From Pedobacter cryoconitis (GTDB lineage: Bacteria; Bacteroidota; Bacteroidia; Sphingobacteriales; Sphingobacteriaceae), in NCBI RefSeq assembly GCF_014207135.1, contig NZ_JACHCC010000008.1, positions 248,001 through 312,000 on the forward strand: DNA of 64,000 nt, in the 5' to 3' direction. Under the pieces are notes generated by a model, which saw only the letters and a program-made list of their open reading frames with translations, made no database searches and was not told the DNA's origin. This document shows positions 17,485 through 28,200 of this stretch, in pieces (position 1 is the stretch's first letter; every line of letters begins with the position of its first letter). The position numbers and the translations under genes were made by a program.

Positions 17485-18654
17485 TTATTTAGTCAATGAG
17501 AATTCATAGACGGATACGGACTTATATTCCTTTCCTGCTTTAAGGACTGTTGAAGGGAACTGAGCCTGATTAGGGCTATCTGGAAAATGCTGGGTCTCTA
17601 CTGCAAATGCTGTTCTGAAATCATCCTTATGATTTGATTTCATCCTGTTTTTACTCTGCATAAAATTGCCACTATAAAACTGCAATCCAGGCTGATCCGA
17701 GTAAACACGCATCACTATACCACTTTGATCACCAGTTATTACGGCTACGGGTTGATCTGCAGGATGTGTATGAAGTACAAAATTATGATCATACCCCTTC
17801 CCGTTTTTCAATTGCTCATTTACTGCATTTATCCGTTCTCCAATAGCTCTTTCTGAGGTAAAATCGAAGGGAGTTCCTTTTACCTCTGCTAGTTTACCAG
17901 TCGGAATCAATGTTGAATCTACCGGAGTATATTGATCAGCATTAATTTTAAGCAGATGTTTTAAAATACTTCCGCTTTGTTCTCCGTTGAGATTAAAAAA
18001 CGCATGGTTAGTTAAGTTGATCACTGTATTCTTATCCGAGACCGCTTCGTAGCTAATTTTAAGTGCATTATCATCAGTAAAAGTATAGGTCACTTTTAAC
18101 TGCAGGTTTCCCGGAAAGCCTTCTTCCATATCTTTAGACAGATAAGTCAGCTCTAAACTTTGCTTGTTTAATACTTTAGCATTCCATACCACATCCTGGT
18201 ATCCCTTTTTACCACCATGCAAAGTATTTGGTCCATTATTGGTAAACAATTTATAGCTCTTGCCATCCAGTGTGAACTGCCCCTTCGCTATCCTGTTGCC
18301 ATAACGCCCGATGGTTGCACCAAAATAAGGTTCGGTCGAGTTCTGATATCCTTCCAGGCTATTAAAACCAGCCACAACATCTACCAGTTTATGGTTTTTA
18401 TCAGGTACATACAACGCAACCAGGCGTCCGCCGTAATTGGTAACTAAAGCTTTTGAACCCATATTATTTAGCAGTGTAAACAAATGAACTTCTTTCCCAT
18501 CTACTCTCTTTTCAAAAGCTCCTGGTGAAATGACTCCGGAATTCAGACTATCATTTACCTGATCATTCTTTTTTCCTGATGAGTTACAAGAGGTAATTAA
18601 CATAAAACCCAAGAGAACAAGCGATAAAATGCAATATTTAAAATAAGCTTTCAT
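17485..18654 (-). CDS. galM: Aldose 1-epimerase (galactose mutarotase), lipoprotein form
   Basis: A 389-aa protein with a lipobox (LITSC, about 19-23), so it acts in the envelope. GalM features are present: YFGATIGRYGNRIAKGQF, NTLHGGKKGYQDVVW, the catalytic-histidine segment INLTNHAFFNL, and the C-terminal catalytic-glutamate segment AVETQHFPDSPNQ. It interconverts alpha and beta anomers of free hexoses released by the PUL enzymes. Its start overlaps the stop of the DUF4965 gene by one base, so the two are translationally coupled. It is the last gene of PUL B. Confidence 0.88.
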   Translation of the reverse strand: MKAYFKYCILSLVLLGFMLITSCNSSGKKNDQVNDSLNSGVISPGAFEKRVDGKEVHLFTLLNNMGSKALVTNYGGRLVALYVPDKNHKLVDVVAGFNSLEGYQNSTEPYFGATIGRYGNRIAKGQFTLDGKSYKLFTNNGPNTLHGGKKGYQDVVWNAKVLNKQSLELTYLSKDMEEGFPGNLQLKVTYTFTDDNALKISYEAVSDKNTVINLTNHAFFNLNGEQSGSILKHLLKINADQYTPVDSTLIPTGKLAEVKGTPFDFTSERAIGERINAVNEQLKNGKGYDHNFVLHTHPADQPVAVITGDQSGIVMRVYSDQPGLQFYSGNFMQSKNRMKSNHKDDFRTAFAVETQHFPDSPNQAQFPSTVLKAGKEYKSVSVYEFSLTK

Positions 18655-21101
18655 TATCTTTTATTTAAGATGTAATCAAGAGATTTAATTGAATAGCCAC
18701 CTACAACGCTACGTGCCTGAAAGCCTACCTGCTTTCCATCAGTAGTTTCATGCCAGTCGCATAAAGGTACCCGGGTCGGTGTTTCAGTAACATATTTGAA
18801 TACCGGATTAACCAATTTGTCAAAATCTGCACGGTTATCGGCAAGTGTGGCTGTCCACAGGATCCAGTCTGATTTAGTATAGGTGCGACGACTGTCTAAA
18901 GGCAGGCCAAATTCCCGTTGTTTGGTCAGATAGTAATTGATTTCTTTTTTATAAACCTCTTTTGGAAAAATATTCAGGTTTAACACCTTATCCCAGACCA
19001 GGTTGTATTTCTGGCTCCAGGTATCTTTACTGTCAAAGGTCAAAGCATAATGATCGCCTGCATCAGCCATTTGCATCCATTTGAGGCCCATTTCCTTAGC
19101 CTGATTCTTAAATTTCAAGGCCTCTTCGGTTTTGCCTAGTTTTTCAGCAAGCATTGCGTAACCACCCAGGGCTACAATAGCTTTAACAGACAAGTTTGCA
19201 TTACGCGCCATATGCCCTGCAAAGTCATCAGTACACAACTGATTAGCAGGATCTAAACCTTCTTTACTTAAATAATTTGCCCAGGTAGTCAAGGTCTTCC
19301 AGTGTTTTCCCGCATAAGCCGCATTACCCTCTACTCTGGCAATTGCAGCTGTTAAAATGATCATATTACCAGCTTCCTCTACAGGCATGTCCTCTCCGTA
19401 AGTCTGGCCATTAGCCAGAGGATAGGTTCCCAGATCATGTGAAGGAAACTGTTTTTTCCATTTACCACTTTCACTATAAAAGAAAATACCATTTAGCATA
19501 CCTTTCAGCAAATCCGGATTATAAATTAGAAATAAAGGGGCCGATGGATAGGTCACATCAACAGTATTGATTGAACCGTTACTAAAGTTCTCTTTGGACA
19601 GAAACAAGAGATCACCCTGTGGGCTTTGGACTAGTTTATGCGCCGAAATTGCCTGTCTGTAAGACAAATCTAATAGTTTAGCATACTTATCACCTCCCGC
19701 TTTCACATTTTCAGTATAGTACTTTTGATTAAATGCTTCACATTTTTTTAAAACGCTAGCATATTCTGTATCGGCCAGTAGCAATTGTTTATCTATTGTT
19801 TGATTATTGCTCCTGTTCCACCAAGGTTTCAAGTCCTTACCAAAATATTGTACAGAATAGATATCATCATAAGCCACCAGCAAATGTTTTTCTTTCTCTA
19901 CTGAGCTTACCTGGTCAAACGGGAGAATTGTAGAGAGACTGAACTTCCTTCCCTCTGCAACAGCAGACCCTGCCGATTTTCCGGATACGAAATCTGCTAC
20001 AGCACTTGCCGAAGGGCTAATGTACTGGCGCGCATTCGCATTTTGAGGAACTGCTACATAAAGGTAACCCCAGTCAATCCGGACATCGTCACCATGCTTC
20101 TTTAATACTGCCTGTTCTTTTGTCCCTGCCTTTAAAACTGACAAAGTTCCGGTTTTATATTTACTTGCATTAACATCCTGGAACTCAGTATTCACAGCAA
20201 GCCCGGTTGAAGCTCCAAAATACACTTCAGTAGTATGCTTTTTACCGTCTTGAGCTTTCACTTTAAAGGACACATAAGACACCGGACGTGACAGCAAATC
20301 AAGATTGTTCATTAATAACGGAGAAGTAAATGCAACATCCAGCCTTACACCCCCACACTCATAACTATAACTGGTCTGGGTTGCATTCAACTTTAAATCA
20401 GTTTGCTTAGCCGACAGTATATTCTGCAAGTCCTTAACAGGCTCCTCATTGACCAGACCCGCGTCTAACCATTGCCCGCCCACATTGTTTCTCACATGAA
20501 TGGCCAGTATATTCCTGCCCTGTCTTAATATTTTGTCATCAACCGGTACATAAATAAATTTACCATTATAGCATTTGCAATCAAAAATCTTCGTTCCATT
20601 CAAGTACACTTCAACGTCGTCATCGTTCATGAGTTTAAGTTTTAAACCTTTAAAATCAGTGCGATCCAGATTAAAGCCCCTGCGGGTCCAAAGGTCTTTG
20701 CTCCTCCATTGTGTCGTAGCAGTACCATCGCCAAAAGGCGCAATACCAGTTTTCCAGCCGTTATCGCCATAGTCAGGCTGTTCCCAACCATGAGCCGGTT
20801 CGGATTCAGTATAGTGTACATTATAAGCCTTTTCATCAGAAGCAGGCAATATAGTCACCAGATTCTCTTCCTGACTGCCTAAAAATCTGTACACTTGATG
20901 ATCTACTCTGATCAGGCCAGTCAAAGACTGAACGGTACCTGTCCAATGTTTCGTTGGAGAAGCATTCAATTTATCGGAAAAGGACCAGATACTAAAATAT
21001 GGATCGTGTGTAATCAGTGGATAAGCCGGAGCAATCCGCTCCTGAGCAGATACCCTTAACAGCAAGGCTGTTAAACATAAAGTGGTAATCAATCGTTTCA
21101 T
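18654..21101 (-). CDS. DUF4965/DUF5127/DUF1793 family protein ('glutaminase A-like') with an inserted jelly-roll module
   Basis: An 815-aa exported protein (signal peptide to VSAQE, about residue 20). The flanks match the DUF4964-DUF5127-DUF4965-DUF1793 family: IAPAYPLITHDPYFSIWSFS at the start, then PVEEAGNMIILTAAIARVEG and PLCDWHETTDGKQVGFQARS near the end, a likely alpha/alpha barrel. Databases often name the family glutaminase from fungal members. Residues about 105-220 (APFGDG, WTRRGFNL, DDVEVYLNGT, NILAIHVRN) are an inserted galactose-binding-like beta-sandwich of the kind found in glycosidases. Set between GH92 and an epimerase in a PUL, a role on glycans is more plausible than glutamine hydrolysis. 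The reaction is unknown. Confidence 0.75.
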   Translation of the reverse strand: MKRLITTLCLTALLLRVSAQERIAPAYPLITHDPYFSIWSFSDKLNASPTKHWTGTVQSLTGLIRVDHQVYRFLGSQEENLVTILPASDEKAYNVHYTESEPAHGWEQPDYGDNGWKTGIAPFGDGTATTQWRSKDLWTRRGFNLDRTDFKGLKLKLMNDDDVEVYLNGTKIFDCKCYNGKFIYVPVDDKILRQGRNILAIHVRNNVGGQWLDAGLVNEEPVKDLQNILSAKQTDLKLNATQTSYSYECGGVRLDVAFTSPLLMNNLDLLSRPVSYVSFKVKAQDGKKHTTEVYFGASTGLAVNTEFQDVNASKYKTGTLSVLKAGTKEQAVLKKHGDDVRIDWGYLYVAVPQNANARQYISPSASAVADFVSGKSAGSAVAEGRKFSLSTILPFDQVSSVEKEKHLLVAYDDIYSVQYFGKDLKPWWNRSNNQTIDKQLLLADTEYASVLKKCEAFNQKYYTENVKAGGDKYAKLLDLSYRQAISAHKLVQSPQGDLLFLSKENFSNGSINTVDVTYPSAPLFLIYNPDLLKGMLNGIFFYSESGKWKKQFPSHDLGTYPLANGQTYGEDMPVEEAGNMIILTAAIARVEGNAAYAGKHWKTLTTWANYLSKEGLDPANQLCTDDFAGHMARNANLSVKAIVALGGYAMLAEKLGKTEEALKFKNQAKEMGLKWMQMADAGDHYALTFDSKDTWSQKYNLVWDKVLNLNIFPKEVYKKEINYYLTKQREFGLPLDSRRTYTKSDWILWTATLADNRADFDKLVNPVFKYVTETPTRVPLCDWHETTDGKQVGFQARSVVGGYSIKSLDYILNKR

Positions 21102-21137
21102 TTGCTATTCTTTTTCGGTTTATAGGTCTGTATAGGT

Positions 21138-23414
21138 TTATTTTGTTGTACTCAGTGAAAATGGCAGATCTTCTTTTGCCAATCCGCGGCTTACTTCAGG
21201 CTGACTGGCCATCTCAAGCTCCAATACTCCTCCTTGTACGAGGTCGCCATGCTTTATAAAATTATGGGTATACGGTTTCCCATTTAAAGTTGCAGACTTG
21301 ATGTATACCTTCTCTTTACTGTTAGAAGGTGCATTGATAATGAACTGCTTTCCATTCTCTAAATTAATAGTTATCTTTTTAAATAGAGGACTTCCTAAAA
21401 CATATTCATCCGTCCCCGGGGTAACACTGTAAAAACCCAGGGCGCTTAATACATACCAGGAAGAAGTCTGTCCCTGATCTTCATCACCAGGATATCCATT
21501 TTCTGTAGCATTATAGAGTTTATACATAATCTCCCGGGCATGTTGCTGTGATTTCCAGGGCTGACCAGCGTAATTATACAAGTAAGCCATATGTTGTATG
21601 GGTTGATTTCCATGTGCATACTGCCCCATATCAGCCATCACCATCTCTGTCATTTCATGGATCATCCCTCCGTAAGTACCAACATTTACCCGATTAGGTT
21701 CTGAAAATACAGAATCCAGTTTAGCAGTAAAATTGTGATTACCACCCATTAAATCAATCAAGCCCTGAATATCCTGAAAAACAGACCAGTGCCAGTGCCA
21801 TGCATTTCCCTCGGTAAAAGGCCCACCCCATTCAACAGGATCAAAATTTGGAATCCATCTGCCTTCATTATCTTTACCCCGCATAAACCTGGTTGAAGGA
21901 TCATACACATTTTTATAGTTGTACATCTGCCGCGCAAAAATTCTGCTATAAAACTCCTTACCGGTTCGTTTTGCCAAACTATATCCGCAAAAATCATCAT
22001 AAGCATACTCAAGCGTTTTGGCAGTAGCCTCCCTGTATTGTGGATATGGCAGATAACCCAATTCGTAATATTCCTTCCATCCGTCTCTTCCGTTGGCCGG
22101 TCCCCATGGGCCTTTGTTTGTCGCTTCATGGAGATAAGCCTTTAATGCCAGCTCAGGATCAAAAGTATGGATCCCTTTTGCCCAGGCGTCAGCCAATAAA
22201 GAAATGGCATGGTTACCAATCATGCTCCCGGCCTCACTTGGAAAGGACCAGGATGGAAGCCAGCCACATTGCTGGTAAGCATCCAGCAAGGCCTGCATAT
22301 ATCTGCCATGCATGGTAGGATGAATTAGCGTATTTAATGGGAATTGAGCTCTGAATGTATCCCAGAAGCCAGTATCTGTAAACATATAGCCCTGATGTAC
22401 TTTGCCATCATAAGGACTAAAATAATAAGGCTGTTCATTTTTGTCCAGCTCGTAATATTTTCTGGAGAATAAACTGGCTCTGAAAAAACAAGAATAAAAA
22501 GTTGCTTTATCTTCTTCAGACCCACCCTCGACTACAATTTTTCCCAGCGACTGATTCCAGATTCTTTCGGCATTCTCTTTAGTTTGTTCCAGTGTTTTGT
22601 CCTTTCCCAATTCTCTGTTCAGATTCAGTCCAGCCTGTTCTGCACTGATATAAGATGAAGCAACCTTGACCTGGACCTTCGCTCCCGCAGCAAATTCTAC
22701 ATAAGCACCTTTTCCTTCCCCTTCAGCATTTAAGGCTCCGGGTAAAATAGTATTGCCCTTATTCTCCCAGGTACCATAGCTCTTTATGGGCTGATCAAAT
22801 TTAATCACAAAAAAATCCCTGAAGCCCTCTTTAAAACCCTCTCCATTATTCACATAACCTGTAATCCTTCCCTCTTCAGGAAAGATCAGGATCCCACTGA
22901 GGTGGGTATATCCGTCAAGAACCAGATAACTCTTTTTACCTTTAGGATAACTGAATCTTAAATGAGCTCCACGTTCAGTAGGTGCGATCTCTGTTCTGAT
23001 TTTATTTTCAAACTGAACACTGTAGTAATTGGGCCTGGCAATTTCGTTGGCATGGCTAAATTTCGCTTCTCTTGCATTCTCATCTACGACAAGCTCATCA
23101 ATAAGGGGCATCAAAGAAAAAACTGCATAATCTCTTGTCCAGGAGCTGCACTGATGCGCTTGCTGAAACCCACGAATGTGATCTTTATGGTACTGATATT
23201 TCCATCCATCTCCATTTTTACCAGTTTGCGGTGTCCAGGTATGCATTCCAAAAGGTAATGCGGTTGTTGGATAAGTATTCCCTCTGGTTAATTCATGTCT
23301 GGAATTGGTGCCTTGTAAAGTATTGACAAAATCTACAGGCTCTTTTTTCTGAGCCAAACTGCCTGAGCAGTAAAAACAACCGATAACAACTACTAATTTG
23401 AGCTTCATTTGCAT
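21138..23414 (-). CDS. GH92 alpha-mannosidase
   Basis: A 758-aa protein with a Sec signal (CSGSLAQK, about residue 21). The GH92 catalytic pieces are present: TEGNAW (Glu535, general acid), DEDQG (Asp644 and Asp646, calcium-linked base) and MIHEM (His586-Glu587). From memory the Bacteroides enzyme BT3990 has Glu533, Asp642/Asp644 and His584-Glu585, so spacing is the same and the His-Glu pair points to alpha-1,2 linkage. One departure is GNQPIQH in place of the usual GNEPSHH. It trims mannose from imported glycans and lies between susD and the DUF4965 gene in PUL B. Confidence 0.88.
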   Translation of the reverse strand: MQMKLKLVVVIGCFYCSGSLAQKKEPVDFVNTLQGTNSRHELTRGNTYPTTALPFGMHTWTPQTGKNGDGWKYQYHKDHIRGFQQAHQCSSWTRDYAVFSLMPLIDELVVDENAREAKFSHANEIARPNYYSVQFENKIRTEIAPTERGAHLRFSYPKGKKSYLVLDGYTHLSGILIFPEEGRITGYVNNGEGFKEGFRDFFVIKFDQPIKSYGTWENKGNTILPGALNAEGEGKGAYVEFAAGAKVQVKVASSYISAEQAGLNLNRELGKDKTLEQTKENAERIWNQSLGKIVVEGGSEEDKATFYSCFFRASLFSRKYYELDKNEQPYYFSPYDGKVHQGYMFTDTGFWDTFRAQFPLNTLIHPTMHGRYMQALLDAYQQCGWLPSWSFPSEAGSMIGNHAISLLADAWAKGIHTFDPELALKAYLHEATNKGPWGPANGRDGWKEYYELGYLPYPQYREATAKTLEYAYDDFCGYSLAKRTGKEFYSRIFARQMYNYKNVYDPSTRFMRGKDNEGRWIPNFDPVEWGGPFTEGNAWHWHWSVFQDIQGLIDLMGGNHNFTAKLDSVFSEPNRVNVGTYGGMIHEMTEMVMADMGQYAHGNQPIQHMAYLYNYAGQPWKSQQHAREIMYKLYNATENGYPGDEDQGQTSSWYVLSALGFYSVTPGTDEYVLGSPLFKKITINLENGKQFIINAPSNSKEKVYIKSATLNGKPYTHNFIKHGDLVQGGVLELEMASQPEVSRGLAKEDLPFSLSTTK

Positions 23415-23429
23415 ATCTTCTATGAATAA

Positions 23430-25241
23430 CTACCAACCTGGATTTTGCACCATCAAATCATCTGAATTCACATCCTTTGATGGGATTGGGAATAAATAGT
23501 GTCTTTTATTAAACACCCTTGTTTCAAAAGGAACCACTTGCAGAAAACCTGGTAAATCCTGAGCTATATTTAAGCCCATCATCGGCCCATTATCAGTTTG
23601 CTCCGCAATTTTCCAGCGCCGTGTATCAAAGTACCTTACGTTTTCAAAAGACAGTTCTACCCGGCGCTCTTTTCGGATAGCAATGCGCATGGCTGTCTGA
23701 TCCGCGGGTAATGGAAGCCCGGCTGAGCCATACTGTGGGATACCAGCCCGTTCCCTTATCAAATTCACATATCTTGCAATATCAGGATTGCCAGGTTCTG
23801 CTTCATTCAGTGCTTCGGCATAATCTAAATAAACGTTAGCTAAACGATAAAGAATATCTGGTCTGTTATTTTCATCCCAATTGCCTAATCCCATGGCTTT
23901 ACGCACAACATAACCTGTCGGACAATAATCGCCTCCTCCTGTCTTTTTACCTGAATTACCAGTGTTATATAATTGAGTGGTAATCAACCCATTATTTACA
24001 TCCAGCCAAATACTGTTATTATAGGTGATGTTTACATAAAAACGAGCTTCACGATTGACCCATTGGTTATAGGTACTTCTTGGTTCCGGGGAGCCCGGTG
24101 CCAGAAAATTTGTATTTCCGGTTGTGACATAACCTGAAGTGGGGTCATCTATACTTTTACCGTTAGCCATAAAATAAGCATCCACCTGTCCCTGAGTCGC
24201 GCCCAGACCACCAGAACCTCTTGACTCTGAATTATAACCACTGTGATATGGGCACATTTCGTATTGACGCGGACCTATAGATGCACCTGGACGGGCAAAA
24301 ATCACTTCAGAATTCCACTGATTTAAGAAAACGTTTCTGCAAGATAAATAAGCATTTATAGTCCCATCAGAATTCATTTCCTTATATAAACTGTAAGTAC
24401 CGGTAAACTGAGTTAAAAAGTCCTTATAGGCATCAGCAGCTTTTCTCCATTTATTGGCGTCGAATGACTGGCTGATCAACTGCTTACCGTCTTTATTTTT
24501 TAAACTGGCCAGATCTGTATTGCCATTATAAAGCGGGCTGGCACTTAAAAGTAAAGCCTGCGCTTTAAATGCCAGGGCAATTCCTCTTGAAATCCTTCCA
24601 TAATTATTATCATTTACCGGAACAACGGGTAAATCGGCCGATGCTGCCTGTAATTCGGTAGTGATATAAGTAATGCACTCATCAAAACTGTTGCGTGGTA
24701 AACGAAAGTTAGCCGCAACGGCATCGGGTGGTATTACGTTTTCTCCCAGAAGTACAACCGGACCATACAAACGAACCAGATAAAAATAATAAATAGCTCT
24801 TAAAGCACGGGCTTCTGCTTTATACTGCGTAATCAGTTGTGGGCTTATATCTTGCTTAACCTTATCAATATTAGCCATGAAGAACCCGGCTGAGCGTATC
24901 GATTTATAAAAATTGTTCCAATAGTTATTCACGAAGTCTGAGTTTGCATCCCAGTTGCCAATATTCATGCTATTGGTCTGTACAAAACTCCACAGATATT
25001 CACCCTCGTCTGAGCCGCCTGTCCACATACCCGCGTTTTGCGCACTACCAGGGAAACGCTGACCAAATTCATCAGGTATGCTGGAATATACGTTATTTAA
25101 AAATTTCTCGGCAGTTGCCCGCGTTGTAAAAGTTTGATCTAAAGTCAACCGGTCATCAGGAACCTGATCTAAAAATCCTTTTTTACAGGAGGTAGCCATC
25201 GTTAAACAAGCTACTATCGCAACATAAATATATATTTTCAT
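23430..25241 (-). CDS. SusD-family glycan-binding lipoprotein, PUL B
   Basis: A 603-aa protein beginning with a signal peptide and lipobox (MATSC at 15-19, then KKGFLDQVP). TPR-like SusD features include AEARALRAIYYFYLVRLYGP and RKERRVELSFENVRYFDTRR, with the typical YLFPIPSKD near the end. It is about 100 residues longer than the PUL A SusD, fitting the large SusD-like subgroup. It begins 13 bases after susC ends and precedes the GH92 gene by 16 bases, so this is one operon. Confidence 0.92.
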   Translation of the reverse strand: MKIYIYVAIVACLTMATSCKKGFLDQVPDDRLTLDQTFTTRATAEKFLNNVYSSIPDEFGQRFPGSAQNAGMWTGGSDEGEYLWSFVQTNSMNIGNWDANSDFVNNYWNNFYKSIRSAGFFMANIDKVKQDISPQLITQYKAEARALRAIYYFYLVRLYGPVVLLGENVIPPDAVAANFRLPRNSFDECITYITTELQAASADLPVVPVNDNNYGRISRGIALAFKAQALLLSASPLYNGNTDLASLKNKDGKQLISQSFDANKWRKAADAYKDFLTQFTGTYSLYKEMNSDGTINAYLSCRNVFLNQWNSEVIFARPGASIGPRQYEMCPYHSGYNSESRGSGGLGATQGQVDAYFMANGKSIDDPTSGYVTTGNTNFLAPGSPEPRSTYNQWVNREARFYVNITYNNSIWLDVNNGLITTQLYNTGNSGKKTGGGDYCPTGYVVRKAMGLGNWDENNRPDILYRLANVYLDYAEALNEAEPGNPDIARYVNLIRERAGIPQYGSAGLPLPADQTAMRIAIRKERRVELSFENVRYFDTRRWKIAEQTDNGPMMGLNIAQDLPGFLQVVPFETRVFNKRHYLFPIPSKDVNSDDLMVQNPGW

Positions 25242-25253
25242 GATAATTCTATA

Positions 25254-28200
25254 TTAAAATTTAACACTTAAGCCTAATGATATCGTCCTATTGATCGGAT
25301 ACTTAGAACCGTCCGCTAATCCGTTACCGTTATTAGTATTCAATTCCGGATCCCATAATTTGAACTTACTGAAGGTTAATAAATTCGCTCCAATCAGGTA
25401 AACAGCCAGGTTCTTGACATGTAGTTTTTCTGAAAAATGCTGAGGCAGGTTATAACTCAACTGAGCTGATTTCAAGCGCAAAAAGCTTACATCTTTGATC
25501 CACCAGGAACTATTTTGCGTGTTGTTAAAATTTTGATCCTGACCAAAAGCCAAACGTGGATAGAATGCATTCTGATTTGGGTTTTCAGGCGTCCATCTGT
25601 CGGTGATATTACTATAAGCATTGCCCAAACCACCGTTTCCATTAAAAGGTTGAATAGCCGAGCCCCCCAATTCGATATCAGCACCGGCAATCCCCTGGAA
25701 GAAAGTACTTAGCAGAAATCCCTTATAACCAACACTTACCCCAAAGCCATATACCTTATTAGGAACATCCCCTCTTCCAATCCTGGTTTGATCCAATGAA
25801 TTAATGATGCCATCTCCGTTCAAATCTTTGTATTTGATATCACCAACCTTAACCAATGATTTTGCACCGGGTACCGCACTTGCATCAATTTCTGCCTGGC
25901 TGGTAAACAGACCTACTGCCTGATAACCGTATCTTGACAGAATATTATTTCCAAGATGAGACATCCATGGATATGGCTGAGGAGGTAAATCATCATTGAT
26001 TAATTTATCGCGGTTATAGGTAAAAGTACCATGGAAACCTAAATCTACCTGACCGACTTTAACATTATAGTCAAGGGTAGCATCTATGCCCCGATTATCA
26101 ACTACACCTAAATTACCCCATGGCTGACTTACCAGCCCCACATAACCAGGGATCGACTGGCGTTGTAAAAAGATCCCGGTACGTTTCTCTTTGAACAAAT
26201 CGACGATTAAGCTTAAATTATTATTCAATGTCTTAATCTCTAAACCAAGATCTTGTTTACGCGACTCTGCCCACCGGATATCAATTCCATAATCACTAAC
26301 CTGAATTCCACCTGTATTATTGAAATTTTTACCCAGCTGATAACCGGAAGCACCATCAGAAACTAATGTTAAATAAGCAAATCGTCTCCCGTTAATAGAT
26401 CCAATACCCGTTTTACCATCGGAATACCTGAATTTTAAGAAGGAAACTACATTTTTCAGCGGTTCCCAGAATTTCTCACTGGATGGGATCCAGCCAATAC
26501 CAAAGGCAGGAAATGAACCATATCTGTTGCCCGGAGAGAACAATTCAGATCCATTGTAACCAAAATTTAACTCTGCAAAATAACGGTCATCGTACGAATA
26601 AGTAGCCCGGGTTGCCAGACCGATGGCGCGATAAGGAATTGAAGAGGTAAAATCAGTTACAAAAGGTTTGGAGAGATCACTGGAATAACCTGTAAACAAT
26701 CCTCCAACGCGATGTTTACCAAAAGCTTTATCATAGTTTAAAGAAACTTCATTATATAACTGATGGTTTCCGTCCTGCGATGGGCTAAAACTTAAATAAT
26801 TTTGTGTACTGGTATAAGTTTGCTGTAAATTCAAAGAGCCATCAGCTTTATAAGGAGAATCTGTTCCTGGTACATTTACTGGAAAGTAGGTGCTCTCCCG
26901 CTTAGACCTGTTAATAAAATTCTGATTGTAAGCATCGAATGAGAACATGGCTGTTGCAGTCAGGCCAGTTGTAATAAACTTTAGATCCTGCGTTAATCTG
27001 ATATTGGTGTATAACTGACTCTTAAATTCAGATCTGTATCCACGGGTTGTCAGATCGGCATAAGGATTTCTGAACCCTCCGTTTGAGGACTGTCCTGGTA
27101 CAAAACCACCCGGGTACATGACTGGATAAGCAACGGGAGAGGCATCTAAAGCTGAACGGAAAATATCTTCGGTATTCAGCGCCGGATAATTTCCTACTGA
27201 GGCATAACCTTGTATACCCAGATCTAATTTGGTAGTCCCGGTTAATTTTAAGTTCAGATTACTGGTAAAATTGTACCGTTTATAATCCAGCGAAGAATTG
27301 TATTGAGCAAGGTCGTTTGTTTTCAAATAGCCGGTTTCATTATAAAAGGCCAGTGAAACGTAGTACTGCGCTTTTTCTACACCTCCCGAAGTACTTAAAT
27401 TTGCCCTTCTGGTACTACTGTATTTATTAAATAACTCATTCATCCAGTTTACATTCGGATACAAGAGCGGATCTGCGCCTGAAGCTGTTTTATTGATGTA
27501 ATCCTGTGTATACTGAACAGGTAAACCCCGGCCAGTACTGGCCTCATTAGCCATATTCATATAGGTTACCCCATCTGCCATCTGCGGGCGGCGGGTAAAG
27601 GTGCTGATGCCCTCATTATAATCAAATAAAATGCTGGATTTGCCTACCTGACCGGTCTTTGTTTTAACAATTACTACTCCATTCGCACCCCTGACGCCAT
27701 ATACAGCTGTACCAGAGGCATCTTTAAGTACTGTGAAGGATTCAATATCTTCGGGGTCTATATTATCAATTGAGCGCTCGACGCCATCTACCAAAATTAA
27801 GGGTGCACTTGAATTCCCTCCAAATGTTGCGATCCCCCTGATCCAGATATCAGCAGTGGATCTTCCTGGTTCGCCACTTCTTTGAACACCAACCACTCCT
27901 GAAATACGACCGGCTAATGATTGTGTGATACTTGAAACTGGCTGTTTCAACTCCTTGGCATCTATGGTAGACTGCGCACCAATCAAAGATACTTTACGCT
28001 GTGTACCAAAGCCTACAACAGCCACTTCCTCCAGCGCATTATCACTTGGTTTAAGACTAATACTCAGGTTCCGCTGACTTCCAACAGTCACTTCAAGGGG
28101 TTGATACCCCACATAGGTAAACTGGAGTATAGCCGAGGCAGACGGGACACTGATACTAAAACTTCCATTGACATCTGTAGAGGTTGAACTCAGGCTCCCT

